In this document: positions 33,306 to 43,984 of the stretch, piece after piece
How the letters are laid out: every line of letters begins with the position of its first letter
Numbering within the stretch: the stretch's first letter is position 1
Assembly (NCBI GenBank): GCA_003339415.1
Contig: PDHQ01000015.1
Span: 62,001 to 126,000 of the forward strand
Direction of reading: 5' to 3'
Length of the DNA stretch: 64,000 nucleotides
DNA from: Ophiocordyceps camponoti-saundersi (nom. inval.)
Lineage: Eukaryota; Ascomycota; Sordariomycetes; Hypocreales; Ophiocordycipitaceae
Notes under the pieces: generated by a model
The model's database searches: none
Told to the model about the DNA's origin: nothing
The model's input: the letters and a program-made list of their open reading frames with translations, nothing else
Position numbers and translations under genes: made by a program

Positions 33306-34933
33306 ATGGACAACCAGAGACGAGCTTTCGAGAATTCTTGCGGCTATGCGTACTACGAATCAGCCCTCGAATCCGGATGGTCGAGCCGCCAGAATCTTCC
33401 CAAGGCCAAGGCAATGGCATCGATGTGCTCCAAAACTCTCAAGACTATCGTGACTGGTGCCCTCGACGAGATGGCCCCCCCTACGAGGACATCAACCTGG
33501 CCTGAATCTGCCAGTCCTCGCGCAAGGCCTGACTCTAGAGTTGAGTCGGACGACGAGGAGTTTCCTCATCGCTATCAGGAAAAGGCTCGTCTACGAGTAT
33601 ATAGACATGATGACGGCTCGCGACGGTCTACGAATATACACGCAAGAGAAACGAAGGAGATATACCTAAAGGTTAACGAAGAGGCCGACGATGACGGCTC
33701 TGAAGCCGAGATGAGTGGTTTAGATAAGTATTACATCACTGATAACCGGCTTCCGGACCAGAAAGGCCAAAGACAACTCGCCCAGGAGCGACGGAAGCCG
33801 TTGTCTCGATCTCGACGGATGGGATCCGACTCGAGCGATAGTGACGGAGATGACCGCTGGTTGGACAACCCCGAGGTCTATGACAGCGACCTGGAGTCGG
33901 CTATAGGGGATGTGGGCCAAGCCGCGCATGCTAAGAAAATGAGGAAGTGGAAGATGCTGGCAAGGGACAAGTTCGAGAAGATGTTGCTTGACTGTATTGT
34001 CAATACGGGTGAGTGTTATTGCAAAGGCCCATGGGTATTTACATACCTAGGCTTCGAACTGACTGACCTCGATCAGACAGCATTCCGCCAGACTACGAGA
34101 ACATTCATATCGACCCAAGGATCATCGGAAAGCTGGAACAAGTTACCAAGTTGTCGCTGACGATGCCAAAGGCATTTGGTCACGGTGTGCTTGCCGGCAA
34201 CAGGGTCACGGGCGCCGTTCTCTGGGGCCCGCCCGGTACAGGTAAGAGCCTGCTGGCAAGAGGCGTTGCGCGGCAGTCAGGCTATAACATGATTCTGGCG
34301 TCGACGGCGGAGCTGTGGCAGAAGTGCCACGGCGATGACGAAAAGGTTATCAAGGCGCTCTTCGGCATGGCTCGGAAGATGCACCCTTGCATCATCTTCA
34401 TTGACGAGGCCGATGCCATGCTCGGATCGCGTAAGGCGGGCGAGAGGAGGCACATCCGCGCGATGCTGAACCAATTCCTCATGGAATGGGACGGTCTGAC
34501 GAGCGGCAAGGACTCGCCTTTCATCTTGTTGGCTACCAACAGACCTTTCGATCTGGATGCGGCCGTGCTCCGGCGAGCGCCGATGCAGATCCACCTCGGG
34601 GTTCCGACAGACAAGGAGCGGTGCGGGATCCTGGGACTCCTTCTCCGGGACGAGGTGCTGGGTCGCGACGTGACGATTCCCAGGCTGGCCATGATGACGG
34701 AGCGCTACACGGGATCCGACCTCAAGAGCATGTGTGTGGCAGCAGCTGTAGAAGCCGTTGCCGAGTTGAAACGAGACACAACGAATCGGACAATCAGCTT
34801 TCGCCACTTCAAGACGGCTATGTCGACGATCAAGGCGACGAGGGTTGGCAAGGCGCTGGAGAGGGAGTTTCGAAGTTTTGGGAACGATCCCCTGTCCGGG
34901 GAGCAACAGGCTGCTGCGCAGGATGACGAGTAG
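33306..34933 (+). CDS. Msp1/ATAD1-like single-domain AAA ATPase
   Basis: Predicted membrane-protein extractase or related remodelling ATPase. Exons 33306-34008 and 34077-34933 (intron GTGAGT...GATCAG, phase 1), 519 residues. Residues 1-~225 are hydrophilic, Arg/Asp/Ser-rich and probably disordered, with no clear N-terminal membrane anchor, unlike true Msp1. The AAA domain spans about 235-460. Walker A is GPPGTGKS at 285-292, Walker B IIFIDEAD at 340-347, sensor-1 ATNRP, and LRRAP is in the usual Arg-finger/second-region position. The tail is acidic (QDDE). All catalytic residues look intact. Divergently paired with a two-span membrane protein and followed on the same strand by a second AAA protein. 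Confidence 0.87.
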
Positions 34934-35772
34934 GAGGTGCCCCTGGAAGCGGGCTGGAGCCGGGCTGGCGCACTAATCAGATTGACTCTTCTTCGGGCTG
35001 TGCCGTCAGCTTGAGTACACACGGTGAGTACTCCTCGTGGAGGCCTGTTGTTTATGGATGCGTTGCTTCTCGTCTTTCCTTCAGTCCAATCACGAGAAAC
35101 TTGAAAGTGTATGCAGAAGAAAGAGGCGCAGCAGAAAGTAGCGAAACCGTAGCTAAGCTGAGGCTGCTGATGCTGCTGAGCCTCCTTCTCGAGTTGCGAT
35201 ACTGTCTGCACGATGCCGTTACGGATGCTTTTGATAGTTGACACCAAGTTAGGTAGGTAGTTGAGACAGGAAAGTGCCAATACGCGAGCCTATAGAGCCG
35301 CAGGGAATGGCATCGCCTGATGAATGTGATGATATTCCAGGCTTGAGTGGCTACCAAGGCTAGGCCCTAGGAAATAGGGCCGGCAGCGCTGACTAACTAG
35401 GGCAGTCTATAGGGTAGGCCTCACAACGGAAACACGTGCGGATTATGGATACAAGGCAATCACTGGGGATGAAGGCATGCTGCCTGAACAGTGAACACTG
35501 TCAGGAGGCATAGGCCGCGCACGACTCATCGAGGCTCAGCCCGAACTGTTTGTGGCGATGCAAGATGGACATGCAGCCACTGTACATGCATACATACTGC
35601 GGCTTGCAGTTGTTGACTTGTTTGATATCTCAGCTGCTGCTGTTCCCTCTCCGGCAAAGATCCCATCTATCAATCACCTGCAAGGCTTGCAACGCCCCCC
35701 TTTGCTCTACCTACCCGTTCCCTTCTCCCACCCGTTCTTCTACACAACAGAATTCAAGGGAATTTGCCAAAC
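34934..35772. other. Intergenic between two AAA genes
   Basis: 839 bp: 3' flank of the Msp1-like gene and promoter of the CbxX-like gene. A CT-rich leader precedes ATG 35773. No gene seen. Confidence 0.5.
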
Positions 35773-38700
35773 ATGACGACGGACATGGTTCCTGACAGCC
35801 AAGAGGGTGGTGTAAAGGGGGATCCCGTTCCAGGCACTTCAAAGGCCCTTGCATCAGATCCGACCTCGGGATCCGGACAAGGCTCGCAGGGTCGTCCAAG
35901 GTCGGCATCTCCAGACCGGAATGTTGTCGAAACTGGCGAAAATGGTAATGGAGCCCGGGTCGAGAGCTCTACCACATGCTTGCAGCCTGCGACTTGCCAG
36001 GATGCTGCTCAGGCGCCTGAAGCAACTTCGCGGATCGTCAACCAAGAAGAAGGCGCCATGTCCAATGAGCCGAGAGAAAAACCGCCTTCTGACGAGCTCG
36101 GAACTTCTTCCTCTTCAGCATCTTCGCCCACGGAGACCTGCTCGGCCCCCAACCAGAGCTCGGAGTTCAGGTCCGGGTCGTCGGCATCGCAAAGCGTGAA
36201 CCCGTCCAAGGATGACAGTTCGGATCCCTGTCTCCCAACACAGGCCGGACCCGGGTCAGGCAAAAGCGAACCATTGAAAGTCAAGATGGAGCAGTCAATC
36301 AAGGCAGAGGATCACAACTCTAAGCCTTGCTCAGCACCAAAAGGGCTCGAGCAATCGCAAGAAGCTGGGCCTGAGTCGGGAAAGCCAACGTCGGAGGAGT
36401 CTGCGAAAGCCAAGATCGAGGCCGGTGCAGGGCCTGAGAAGCCACCGAAGGCCGATTCGGAGTCTGAGAAGGCCGAGCCTGATTGTGCGCCAGAGTATAA
36501 TTTTCCACTACAAGACATCGATGATGATTCGCCGTCGCGCCTCGAGTGGCTCCGTCAGAAAACCGAAGAGGGTGCTGAAAACCAGGCTCTTGATCGACTG
36601 ATGGCCATGGTTGGCGCCGAAAATGTCAAGGCCGAATTCCTGTCCATCAAGGCTGCTGTCGAGATGGCGACGAGACGGAGTGAGCGAATGGATATAGAAC
36701 TCGTTGTGAATGGGAGCTCGGGTTCAGGTCAGATATACCAAGCCTTCACTCTTCTCTTCTTGCCCTTGCTGAATCTACGAGCGAGACATGCGAATGCTTG
36801 GGTACCATTGATCTGACTTGATAGCAGGAGCAAGCGTCATCGAAAGAATCTACAGTCAATTTGCAAAATCCCTGGGATATGTAAATACGCCTGAGGAAGC
36901 CAGCTCAGTAGTCGGGTCTGGGTCCGACTCACCTCCTCCGCCTCGGTGCGACTCACCTCCTCCGCCTTGGTGCGACTCATCCCCACCCAAGTCCATTCGT
37001 AGGGTTACAGTAGAACACTTGACGGAAGACGAGATTCATGAGATCCTCAGGAGAACCTTGATTAAAAAGTCCATCAGCGTTGAAGGCGGAGTCGGCGGCG
37101 TACATACGGCCAGCCTCGCTCGACGAATTGCAAGGAAACGAAAACTGCCACAGTTTCGAAACTTGTGGGATGTTAATGAAGCCATCTTCGCAGCTTATCG
37201 TCGGCAGGCAGATCGGCTACAGCGGCATCGCATTGTGTGGGCGAGAGGCGGCAAGCAAGACGATCCGCCCTCCGATTCTTTCCTGACCAAAGAAGACCTC
37301 CTCGGGCTTCCACCGGGCGATGTTCGCCAGTCTAGTAGTGCCTACGCCGAGCTGAGAGCTATGCAGGGCCTGGTCAAGATTAAGAAGACGGTGGAAGAGC
37401 TCATAGAGCTCAGAAATGTGAATTACGACCTCGAGATGCGCGGCGAGGAGCCGATTCCGTTCTGCGCCAACCGCGTCTTTCTTGGACCGCCGGGATCGGG
37501 CAAGAAAACTGTCGCCAAGCTCTTTGGTCAGATTCTCGTCGACGTCGGGCTCGTTTCCAACCCTGTAGTCCGAGTAAAAGACCCTAGCGACTTCACTTCT
37601 GAATGGGTCGCTAGGGCACAGGGGAATACAAGAGCCATACTTGATTCGACGCAAGGAAGCGTACTCATCATCAACAACGCCCACGGCCTATCTCCCATGG
37701 GAGAGTTTGGAAAGTCGACCAACTATAACGATCAAGCACTGTTTGCCGTCTTTGATACGATTGTGGCCAGGACATCGACCGAGCCAGGGCAAGACCGCTG
37801 CATCATCATGTCAGGCTATGCGGAACAGATGCGCGACATGTTCCACAAGGTTAACCCAGGAATACGCAGCAGGTTCCCACTGGAGGACGCCTTTGAATTC
37901 GAAGATTACACGGTGCCGGAGTTGACGGGTATCCTAGACGCCAGACTCGCAAAGGACAAGGTGGACATAACCGAGGAGGCGAGGCAAGTGGCCTTGCAGG
38001 TCCTTACGAGGGCTCGCGATCGTCCTGCCTTTGGCAATGGCAGAGACGTTAACAATTTGGTGAATCGTGCGAGAGCATCGCAGAAGCAGCGAAATCGACA
38101 GGACGATGAGGCGGGCCAAGACGCCCAAAGTGCCGCAGCAGCGATATCCTCGCTCGTGGCCCAAGGAACCAGACGCCCAGTATTGGAGCCTGAAGACTTC
38201 GACCCTCATTGGAACCGATCATCGGAAGCTTCGCAGAGGACCAAGGACCTGTTTCGAGAGTTTGTGGGTTTCGACGCCGTTATCGAGCAGTTTCAGGGGT
38301 ATCAGGAGATTGCGACTGGCATGAGGCTGCACGGCAAGGATCCTCGGCCTAGCATTCCCTTCACTTTCATCTTCAAAGGTCCACCTGGAACAGGCAAGAC
38401 GACGACGGCGAGGAAGCTGGGGCAGATCTTTTATGACATGGGTTTTCTCTCCAGCGACGAGGTAATTGAATGCTCAGCCTCGGATCTTATCGGGCAGTAT
38501 CTCGGCCAAACTGCGCCTTTGGTCCGGAGCTTCCTCGACAAGGCGCTTGGAAAGGTGCTCTTCATAGACGAAGCATATCGCCTCCAATCCGGGGCAATTG
38601 GGCGTCACTCGTGGTCCTTGTACGAGGAAGAAGCGGTCGGAGAGCTGGTGGACGGGCTGACGAAACTGCGATACGCCCAGCGAATGGTTGTCATCCTGGC

Positions 38701-39106
38701 CGGGTACGGCGAAGACATGGATATGCTCATCAAGTCCAACAGGGGCCTCCGCGGCCGCTTCCCAACAGAGGTCGTCTTCCCCCAGCTCGCCCCGGTGCAG
38801 TGCCTGAAGCTTCTGGGCGAGTTGATTGGAAAGAAGGACATCGCCATCACAGACAGGCCCCCGCCGAGTGCAGAGAAGAAGGAGAAGGTTTGCAGGCTTA
38901 TTCAGAAGCTGAGCGGAACGAGGGACTGGTCCAACGGACGAGACATCGAAACGTTAGCTGGCATTGTTATTCGAGAGGTTTTCCAGGAGGAGGCGCGAAG
39001 AGGAAAGAAGTCGGATAGGTTACGAGTTTCGACAGACCAGCTGATTGAGGTATTGAAGGGCATGTTGAGGGAACGACTTGCTGGCCAGCTCATCGATCGT
39101 GCTTAG
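35773..39106 (+). CDS. CbxX/CfxQ-type triple AAA+ protein with two degenerate ATPase modules
   Basis: 1077 residues. Exons 35773-36727 and 36828-39106 (intron GTCAGA...TAGCAG, phase 1). I start at ATG 35773; the frame upstream opens only from TTG. Residues 1-~265 are Ser/Glu/Lys/Pro-rich and disordered. Module 1 (~275-430) keeps the entry motif (MAMVGAENVK) and a Walker A remnant, GSSGSGASV, lacking the Lys; its Walker B and sensor region is missing and a Pro-rich DSPPPPxC repeat stands there. Module 2 (~475-760) has GPPGSGKKT at 538-546 but its Walker B reads VLIINNAH (~597-604). Module 3 (~785-1070) is canonical: GPPGTGKTT at 836 and VLFIDEAY at 895. CbxX-like triple AAA proteins are common in fungi, with no agreed function. 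Confidence 0.88.
36926..36985 (+). repeat. 24-bp coding tandem repeat in AAA module 1
   Basis: Units at 36926-36949 and 36950-36973 plus a partial third, encoding DSPPPPRC, DSPPPPWC and DSSPP. It lies where the first module should have its Walker B region. Confidence 0.85.
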
Positions 39107-39399
39107 TCTAGGTACGTTGCGTATAGTCAGTTGAACACTCAAAGATAAAGGGCACACATAGAGCTTTCATCAGTTTCTAAACTTCCCGGTGTCTTAAGGA
39201 GGATCATTGTTTATCAGACAGTTTATTTCGTTCTTGTACATGCCTATCCTACTTGCTTGACGTTTTGCCTTCATCCCATCTTTCCCTCCATCACCCGGGC
39301 GAGAATACAGACATACATACATGCATGCATGCGTGGAAGATTCGTTCGTTGTGATAGTGAACGACACATGGCCACAACTCTTGTCTCGACAGAGCAATA

Positions 39400-40482
39400 C
39401 TAGTCTTCCCGATCCGGTCGATACTCCCTGGGATGACCACTGAGAATCTCGAGTTTGTAAACAGCTGGCTCAGATCCAGAATAGAGAAGGGGAGCCTTCA
39501 CAGGCCTCGAATCGTCAACAGGCGAAGGGCCGGCCTGGAGTTCCGTTCTTATCAAACCCTGCGTAGCAAACAACTCTCCACCTTGCGTGACTGGGTAGGA
39601 GAAGGAGCACGGCCTGTCAAACCTATTCTTCAAGTCGGGAGAAGACTGGTGCCATGCTAGATCGTCCATTTCGACGAGATGGGTGGGCGGTGACAGTTGC
39701 GGCGCTTCCCAGTACTTTTGAGCTATCGGCGACATCCAACGAAAGGCAGGCTTGTGTGAAGCGGGAAGAGCTTCGAAAGCCAAGAGGCTGGTTTTGGGCC
39801 ACGGAACCGGGTTTATCCACCGTTGTCGTCCAAGACAGTCGACGTCGACCACGGGAACGGCACCGCAACGACCCGATATGGTTCTGACGTACGTCCAGGT
39901 TGCGATGAAGCAGTGCTGGCCCTCATCGCATTTACCTTGGACGGAGACGGTTCTCGTCTTGCTTAGAGATTTGGACATGTCCTCCTTGTTGGACGAAGAC
40001 CAACTGTGTTTTCCTTGTACGGTGACGGACGGGGCGACGCCAAAGATTTCGGGAAGTCCAAAGGAAGCCGATGCCCCAACTTCGTCGGATGTGCTGGTGG
40101 TCCATCCAACCAGGGTGCTATTGGTGAAAGCGGTTGACTCAGTTACCGTTGCCTGGAGCCCGACGAAGCTCTTGTCGATATGAGCATGTCCGATATCAAC
40201 GCGACTCCTCCAGTCTTGACTGAGAACCATGTAACGCAAGTGGAGGCATTGACGGGCTTGAACAGGCACCTTTCTCACGATGGCCTCGTCCACCAGGTCC
40301 AGTCTAGCAGTCGCGAAAGGCGTCTGACTTTTCAGTCTTTCGTTGTCAAAGATTCTGAGACTGTTTTGCACATCCTTGTGGTGCCTTAGCAGCTTCGTGA
40401 AGTCGTAGTCACGGGATTCATCGATGTCGAAGGCGAAGGCGGAAGAGACTGCAAGACTGAGAAGGAATGAGACGAGGATCAT
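39400..40482 (-). CDS. Secreted protein, C-x5-C-x14-C-x9-C family, beta-rich
   Basis: 360 residues, single exon. Signal peptide MILVSFLLSLAVSSAFA, start ATG 40482. Residues ~105-180 alternate Ser/Thr with hydrophobic residues (for example TVTESTAF, SASFGLPE, TRTVSVQ), suggesting long beta strands. The Cys core at ~183-215 has the spacing C-x5-C-x14-C-x9-C and the conserved T.T[FY]...[IM][SA]G.C element shared with the protein at 20408-21433. The alternating Ser/Thr strand pattern is reminiscent of aerolysin-like beta-barrel proteins, but I cannot show homology and make no functional claim. TATA-like ATATAAG lies 100 bp upstream. Confidence 0.8.
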   Translation of the reverse strand: MILVSFLLSLAVSSAFAFDIDESRDYDFTKLLRHHKDVQNSLRIFDNERLKSQTPFATARLDLVDEAIVRKVPVQARQCLHLRYMVLSQDWRSRVDIGHAHIDKSFVGLQATVTESTAFTNSTLVGWTTSTSDEVGASASFGLPEIFGVAPSVTVQGKHSWSSSNKEDMSKSLSKTRTVSVQGKCDEGQHCFIATWTYVRTISGRCGAVPVVDVDCLGRQRWINPVPWPKTSLLAFEALPASHKPAFRWMSPIAQKYWEAPQLSPPTHLVEMDDLAWHQSSPDLKNRFDRPCSFSYPVTQGGELFATQGLIRTELQAGPSPVDDSRPVKAPLLYSGSEPAVYKLEILSGHPREYRPDRED

Positions 40483-40580
40483 GATGGCGGTGATGGTGAT
40501 AGAAAATGTTTAGCGAAGAAGAGTAGTGTTGGTGAATGAGGAGTTTGGTCATCGTATCCTTGGGGGAACCTGTTGCGGAC

Positions 40581-40586
40581 TTATAT
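40581..40586 (-). promoter_or_regulatory. TATA-like box of the secreted gene at 39400-40482
   Basis: TATAAG on the minus strand, about 100 bp upstream of ATG 40482. Confidence 0.45.
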
Positions 40587-40854
40587 GTCCTTTGCTTCAG
40601 TGCTTGCTTGTGAAAACCATGACGTGCTGCGTCCTCTGCCATGACTCTCGACTTTGTAATCTTGTCGTCAGTTTGCTCGTATTGGGGTCGCCGTTCTTTA
40701 CGAGATTACGATATATGGTATCTGTCAGGGTGTGGAGGCGTGGTATGAAGGCCAAGAGATGCATAGAGGCATATGCTTTTAGAATGGTCTGCCCTCGTGA
40801 CAGCACGGCATCACGAGCCAAGGGCGGGTAAGGATGAGATTTCTCATCTTGGAC

Positions 40855-40940
40855 ACCTGATTTGCATCTGTGAGTCTGATTGAGCATCTCTACCCAGTCC
40901 GTCAGCCTGATTTGGCATCCATCAGCCTGATTTGGCATCC
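40855..40940. repeat. Short direct repeats in divergent promoter
   Basis: CTGATTTGGCATCC occurs twice (about 40907-40940), and related CTGATTTGCATC and CTGATTGAGCATC copies lie at about 40858-40890. Spacing is 20-30 bp, so these are candidate binding sites or a decayed minisatellite. Confidence 0.6.
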
Positions 40941-41045
40941 TTCAGAGGAATTCTCCTGACCGTATGGCGTCTGTCTTCTTTACGACAAGAGCTCAGCCAA
41001 GACTCCACGGCGAGAGAGCAGCCACTGCCTACCCAGGTAAAGATG

Positions 41046-41053
41046 TATTAAAA
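41046..41053 (+). promoter_or_regulatory. TATA-like box of the secreted gene at 41182
   Basis: TATTAAAA, 136 bp upstream of ATG 41182. Confidence 0.4.
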
Positions 41054-41181
41054 GGGGGCTAGCTATCCTCCGCTGAGTTCATCGTCTTACATCGCATCCC
41101 ATCACCCATCACTTCATCATCACTCGCTTCCTCCCTACCTAGATATACATCTCCCTACTCCTTTACGCCGTCTACAACACG

Positions 41182-41919
41182 ATGCTGCCCACTTCCCTGC
41201 TTCTAACCTTCTTCTTCAGCGCCTTCGCTCCAGCAGCTTGGGCGGACGGTTCAACTGAAGCGGACCTGGGATTCCCCAACAACCGAAATCTCATCAAGAT
41301 CATCGACTTTTGGATTTCGAACCGCGAAGAAGCCCAAAAACTCCAACAGCAAAAGGAGGGAGAAGCCAGAAAAATGGAATCCAATAGAGACGAAAATTGG
41401 ATTCGATTCCAGGAACAACAGCAGGCCAAACAATGTCTCATCGACTCGCCATATCAGTATGCAAGCTATTCCTATGGTGGCATCAAGGTTGCAAACGATC
41501 AAGGCATTTGGCGAGATTCGATCAAGAAAGACTGTGATTTTATCTGTGATTGGGATCATCAAAACTCTTTTTTCGGGCTTTTCATAACCCATACCAGCGG
41601 ACACAAGTATTGCATTGCATACTGTTCCAAGTGTGAAGGCGAGTTCCAGGAAGCAAAATCACGGTCCTACCGAAGAAGAGCAGACAGGGAAGAGGAATAT
41701 GCTCAAGAAGTTAAGGACTTTGCCGTGGCGGAAAAGGAGGTTTTTGAACGAGTTTCGAATGGTCTACAGGATGTTGTATTCCAACAGACTGAGAACTATT
41801 GCGCCAAGAGAGATCAGGGTTGGGTTTGCAACGGCAAGGGGCCTTTTGCTGGAAAGACGTTCAAAACGAGGCCGAAGTGCTATGTTTCTTGTCTCTATGG
41901 CCTTGATCCGATCGGTTGA
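41182..41919 (+). CDS. Secreted protein with charged helical segments, unknown function
   Basis: 245 residues, one exon. Signal peptide MLPTSLLLTFFFSAFAPAAWA. Residues ~45-85 are Gln/Glu/Lys/Arg-rich and likely helical, followed by a Cys-containing region (CDFICDW, KYCIAYCSKC). A second charged helix lies at ~155-190, and the C-terminal part has YC, VC, KC and SC. About ten Cys in total suggest disulfides. I do not recognise a family. It is divergent from the secreted protein at 39400-40482 and may be co-regulated with it (inference). Confidence 0.75.
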   Translation: MLPTSLLLTFFFSAFAPAAWADGSTEADLGFPNNRNLIKIIDFWISNREEAQKLQQQKEGEARKMESNRDENWIRFQEQQQAKQCLIDSPYQYASYSYGGIKVANDQGIWRDSIKKDCDFICDWDHQNSFFGLFITHTSGHKYCIAYCSKCEGEFQEAKSRSYRRRADREEEYAQEVKDFAVAEKEVFERVSNGLQDVVFQQTENYCAKRDQGWVCNGKGPFAGKTFKTRPKCYVSCLYGLDPIG

Positions 41920-42368
41920 GCAGACCGGTGAGAGCCTGATTGCCATGGGCGGAAAGGCAATGATTTGGTGACGTTTTCGAGTGAATCATGTGAAATTGGG
42001 GAGTTTTAGAACATAAAGAAAGAAGGAGAGGAAGGATCGTGGACTTGATGGATGAATACAATCTCAACTGACCCCTTTCTATTCCAGTTGTAACGAGTAG
42101 TTGACGAATTCGAGTTGTTATCACATGCCTTCGTTGATCGTGCTTGTAGTGTCACGTAAACAAACACGGCTTAACAACGTCGACAGTTCAACTCTACCGA
42201 TGAAGTAGCTTTCAGGTTTCAGAAAGGAAGCACGTTGAACTGAGATGTGGATTTACTCTCCCCCTTCCATGCTGTGATGATGGCTGTTTCGCATACATCT
42301 CAAAGGGTAGACAACTCCCGCTTTTTCTATACACACAAACGTAGCTGAAGCCATCGAAAAGCCCCCCC
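41920..42368. other. Intergenic between convergent genes
   Basis: 449 bp of 3' flanks; nothing supported. Confidence 0.5.
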
Positions 42369-43984
42369 TTAAGTTTTACAAGGGGCAACGATAAAAGCCA
42401 TCTGCGAAATCTCAGTTGAGTCGCTTCCCAGACTCACTTTGCTTCCGCATAAATAAACCAGTTGAAACTCGCGGCTGCCTCTCTCGTCCAGCGGCAATGC
42501 GGGTGAGGTTGCGCGGACGGCCAAAGGGGGCGACAGTCGTTTGACGTCTGCCATGGCGTCTGGCCGTGTCTTCATCCGAGGGAATTCCGGTTCGTCGCCG
42601 GTGTTGGTGCCCTTGCCTCTCCTGAAGAGGGAAGCGAGGCGAGGGAGGAAGTCTTTGAGCGTGACGCGTAGAGACGGCATGCAGGCGCCGATGATACCGA
42701 CGTCGTTCTCTATCACGGACCAGATGCCGATGTCGAAGAGATCCCACGTCGGGTTTGGCGACCCGGCGGGAAGATGGTAGGCACGTAGTCGAAGGACGCT
42801 GACGACGATGACGCTATCAAAGGAGTTCTCTGTGTAAGGATGCTGCTGCGACGGTAGAGAGGAGGGAAAAACTGACAATGTGCCGACGGCAAACATGGCG
42901 CCCACCCCGGCCTTTCTCTTCCAGTCGAGAGAGAGATCTTTCAACTGCCAGACGGGAATGACGAGCATCCAGACATCGAGAAGTATGTTGACGATGGCAT
43001 TAGACCGAGCAATAGCATCGGCATCGAGACAACGACCGACTCCCTCCCCCCGTCTCCTCGTCTCCCACTGAAGCCAGTTGTAATCAACAGGACGGCATCG
43101 AAAGACGGCAAGCAGTATGAAGGCCCCGCCGAATAAGCAGGTGAAGAGAAGGGTGCCCCAAAGCAGGTAACGTACCCTTCGATCAGGGAAGATTCGCAGG
43201 TAGAAGAACAGAACAGAGAGCTTGATGACGACGACGCTGACAAAGTAGATGACTTCCGTGATGAAGAAGAGACGGCAAAAGTCGACGATGCTATCGTACG
43301 AGAAGATCCTCCACGGCCCACCCCCATCTTGATCCTCATCCGCACCACCGGCCGTGGCAAAGTGTCCGTTGAAGAGAATGCTCGGCATCCCGATGATCAA
43401 AGCCAAGGCAATCAACACGTCGTCCATCCCTATACCATTCCTCGCCCAAACCTTGTACGCGAGACGTTGAACGACGAAGACGGAGGCGACGATGCTCCAG
43501 CCGTTGGACGGGCTGACGTACGGAGACGTCATCATTTTCCTCCGTGAGGTCTCGGCGCAAGCAACAGCCGTGACGTTGATGGACACTATTTTTCCGCCGT
43601 CGAAACTTGAGTTCGAGTCGTGCAGCACTTGAAAGGGGTTCATGACGTACGTGAAGCTTCTTCAACGGAGCAACGGTCCTTGACGCACTCCATCATCTCA
43701 CGCCCAAGTCTCGAATCCGCACAGACGCATTCCCGATCTCGAGGAAGACAATACGACTTTCGAACCGCGTCTCGAAAACAGGAAGCCTAGAATAATCCAA
43801 CGAAGTCAGATCAATCTGTAGAAGATCAGGGTTCAAGACGTGAAGTGGAGTGAAAAAAACAACGTACGGCGCAGTCCAAGAGCGGCGATAGAGCTGGGAT
43901 CGCGAGCTGTCGAGCCGTTGTCGTCGTGGCGGATAGGATGACGAGGGAGGTTGCCGTCAGGGCAGCGGCTTTGCAGAGTCTCAT
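42369..43984 (-). CDS. PTH11-like receptor with N-terminal CFEM domain
   Basis: Fungal seven-span receptor-like protein (rhodopsin/SAT4-type domain) with an extracellular CFEM domain, the subclass that includes Magnaporthe Pth11. Four exons: 43984-43868, 43786-43651, 43585-42877, 42813-42369; 468 residues. The signal peptide is in exon 1. CFEM runs over exons 1-3: Cys order DC, SC, YC, EC, VC, EC, RC then the eighth in AVACAE of exon 3. The rhodopsin part starts around NGWSIVASVF with GMDDVLI, then LFFYLRIFP, CRPVDYNW and VVSVLRLR. Intron 3 (63 bp) has no stop and a length divisible by three, so it could be translated if retained; removing it restores the family-typical AVGTFV...VVSVLRL. Ligand and pathway unknown. 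Confidence 0.88.

Larger units (their letters stand above)
40483..41181. other. Divergent promoter region of two secreted-protein genes
   Basis: 699 bp with TATA-like boxes for both directions and an imperfect direct repeat of the CCTGATTTGGCATC type near 40855-40940 (three or four copies of a CAG/GAGCCTGATT...GCATC element). Confidence 0.5.
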
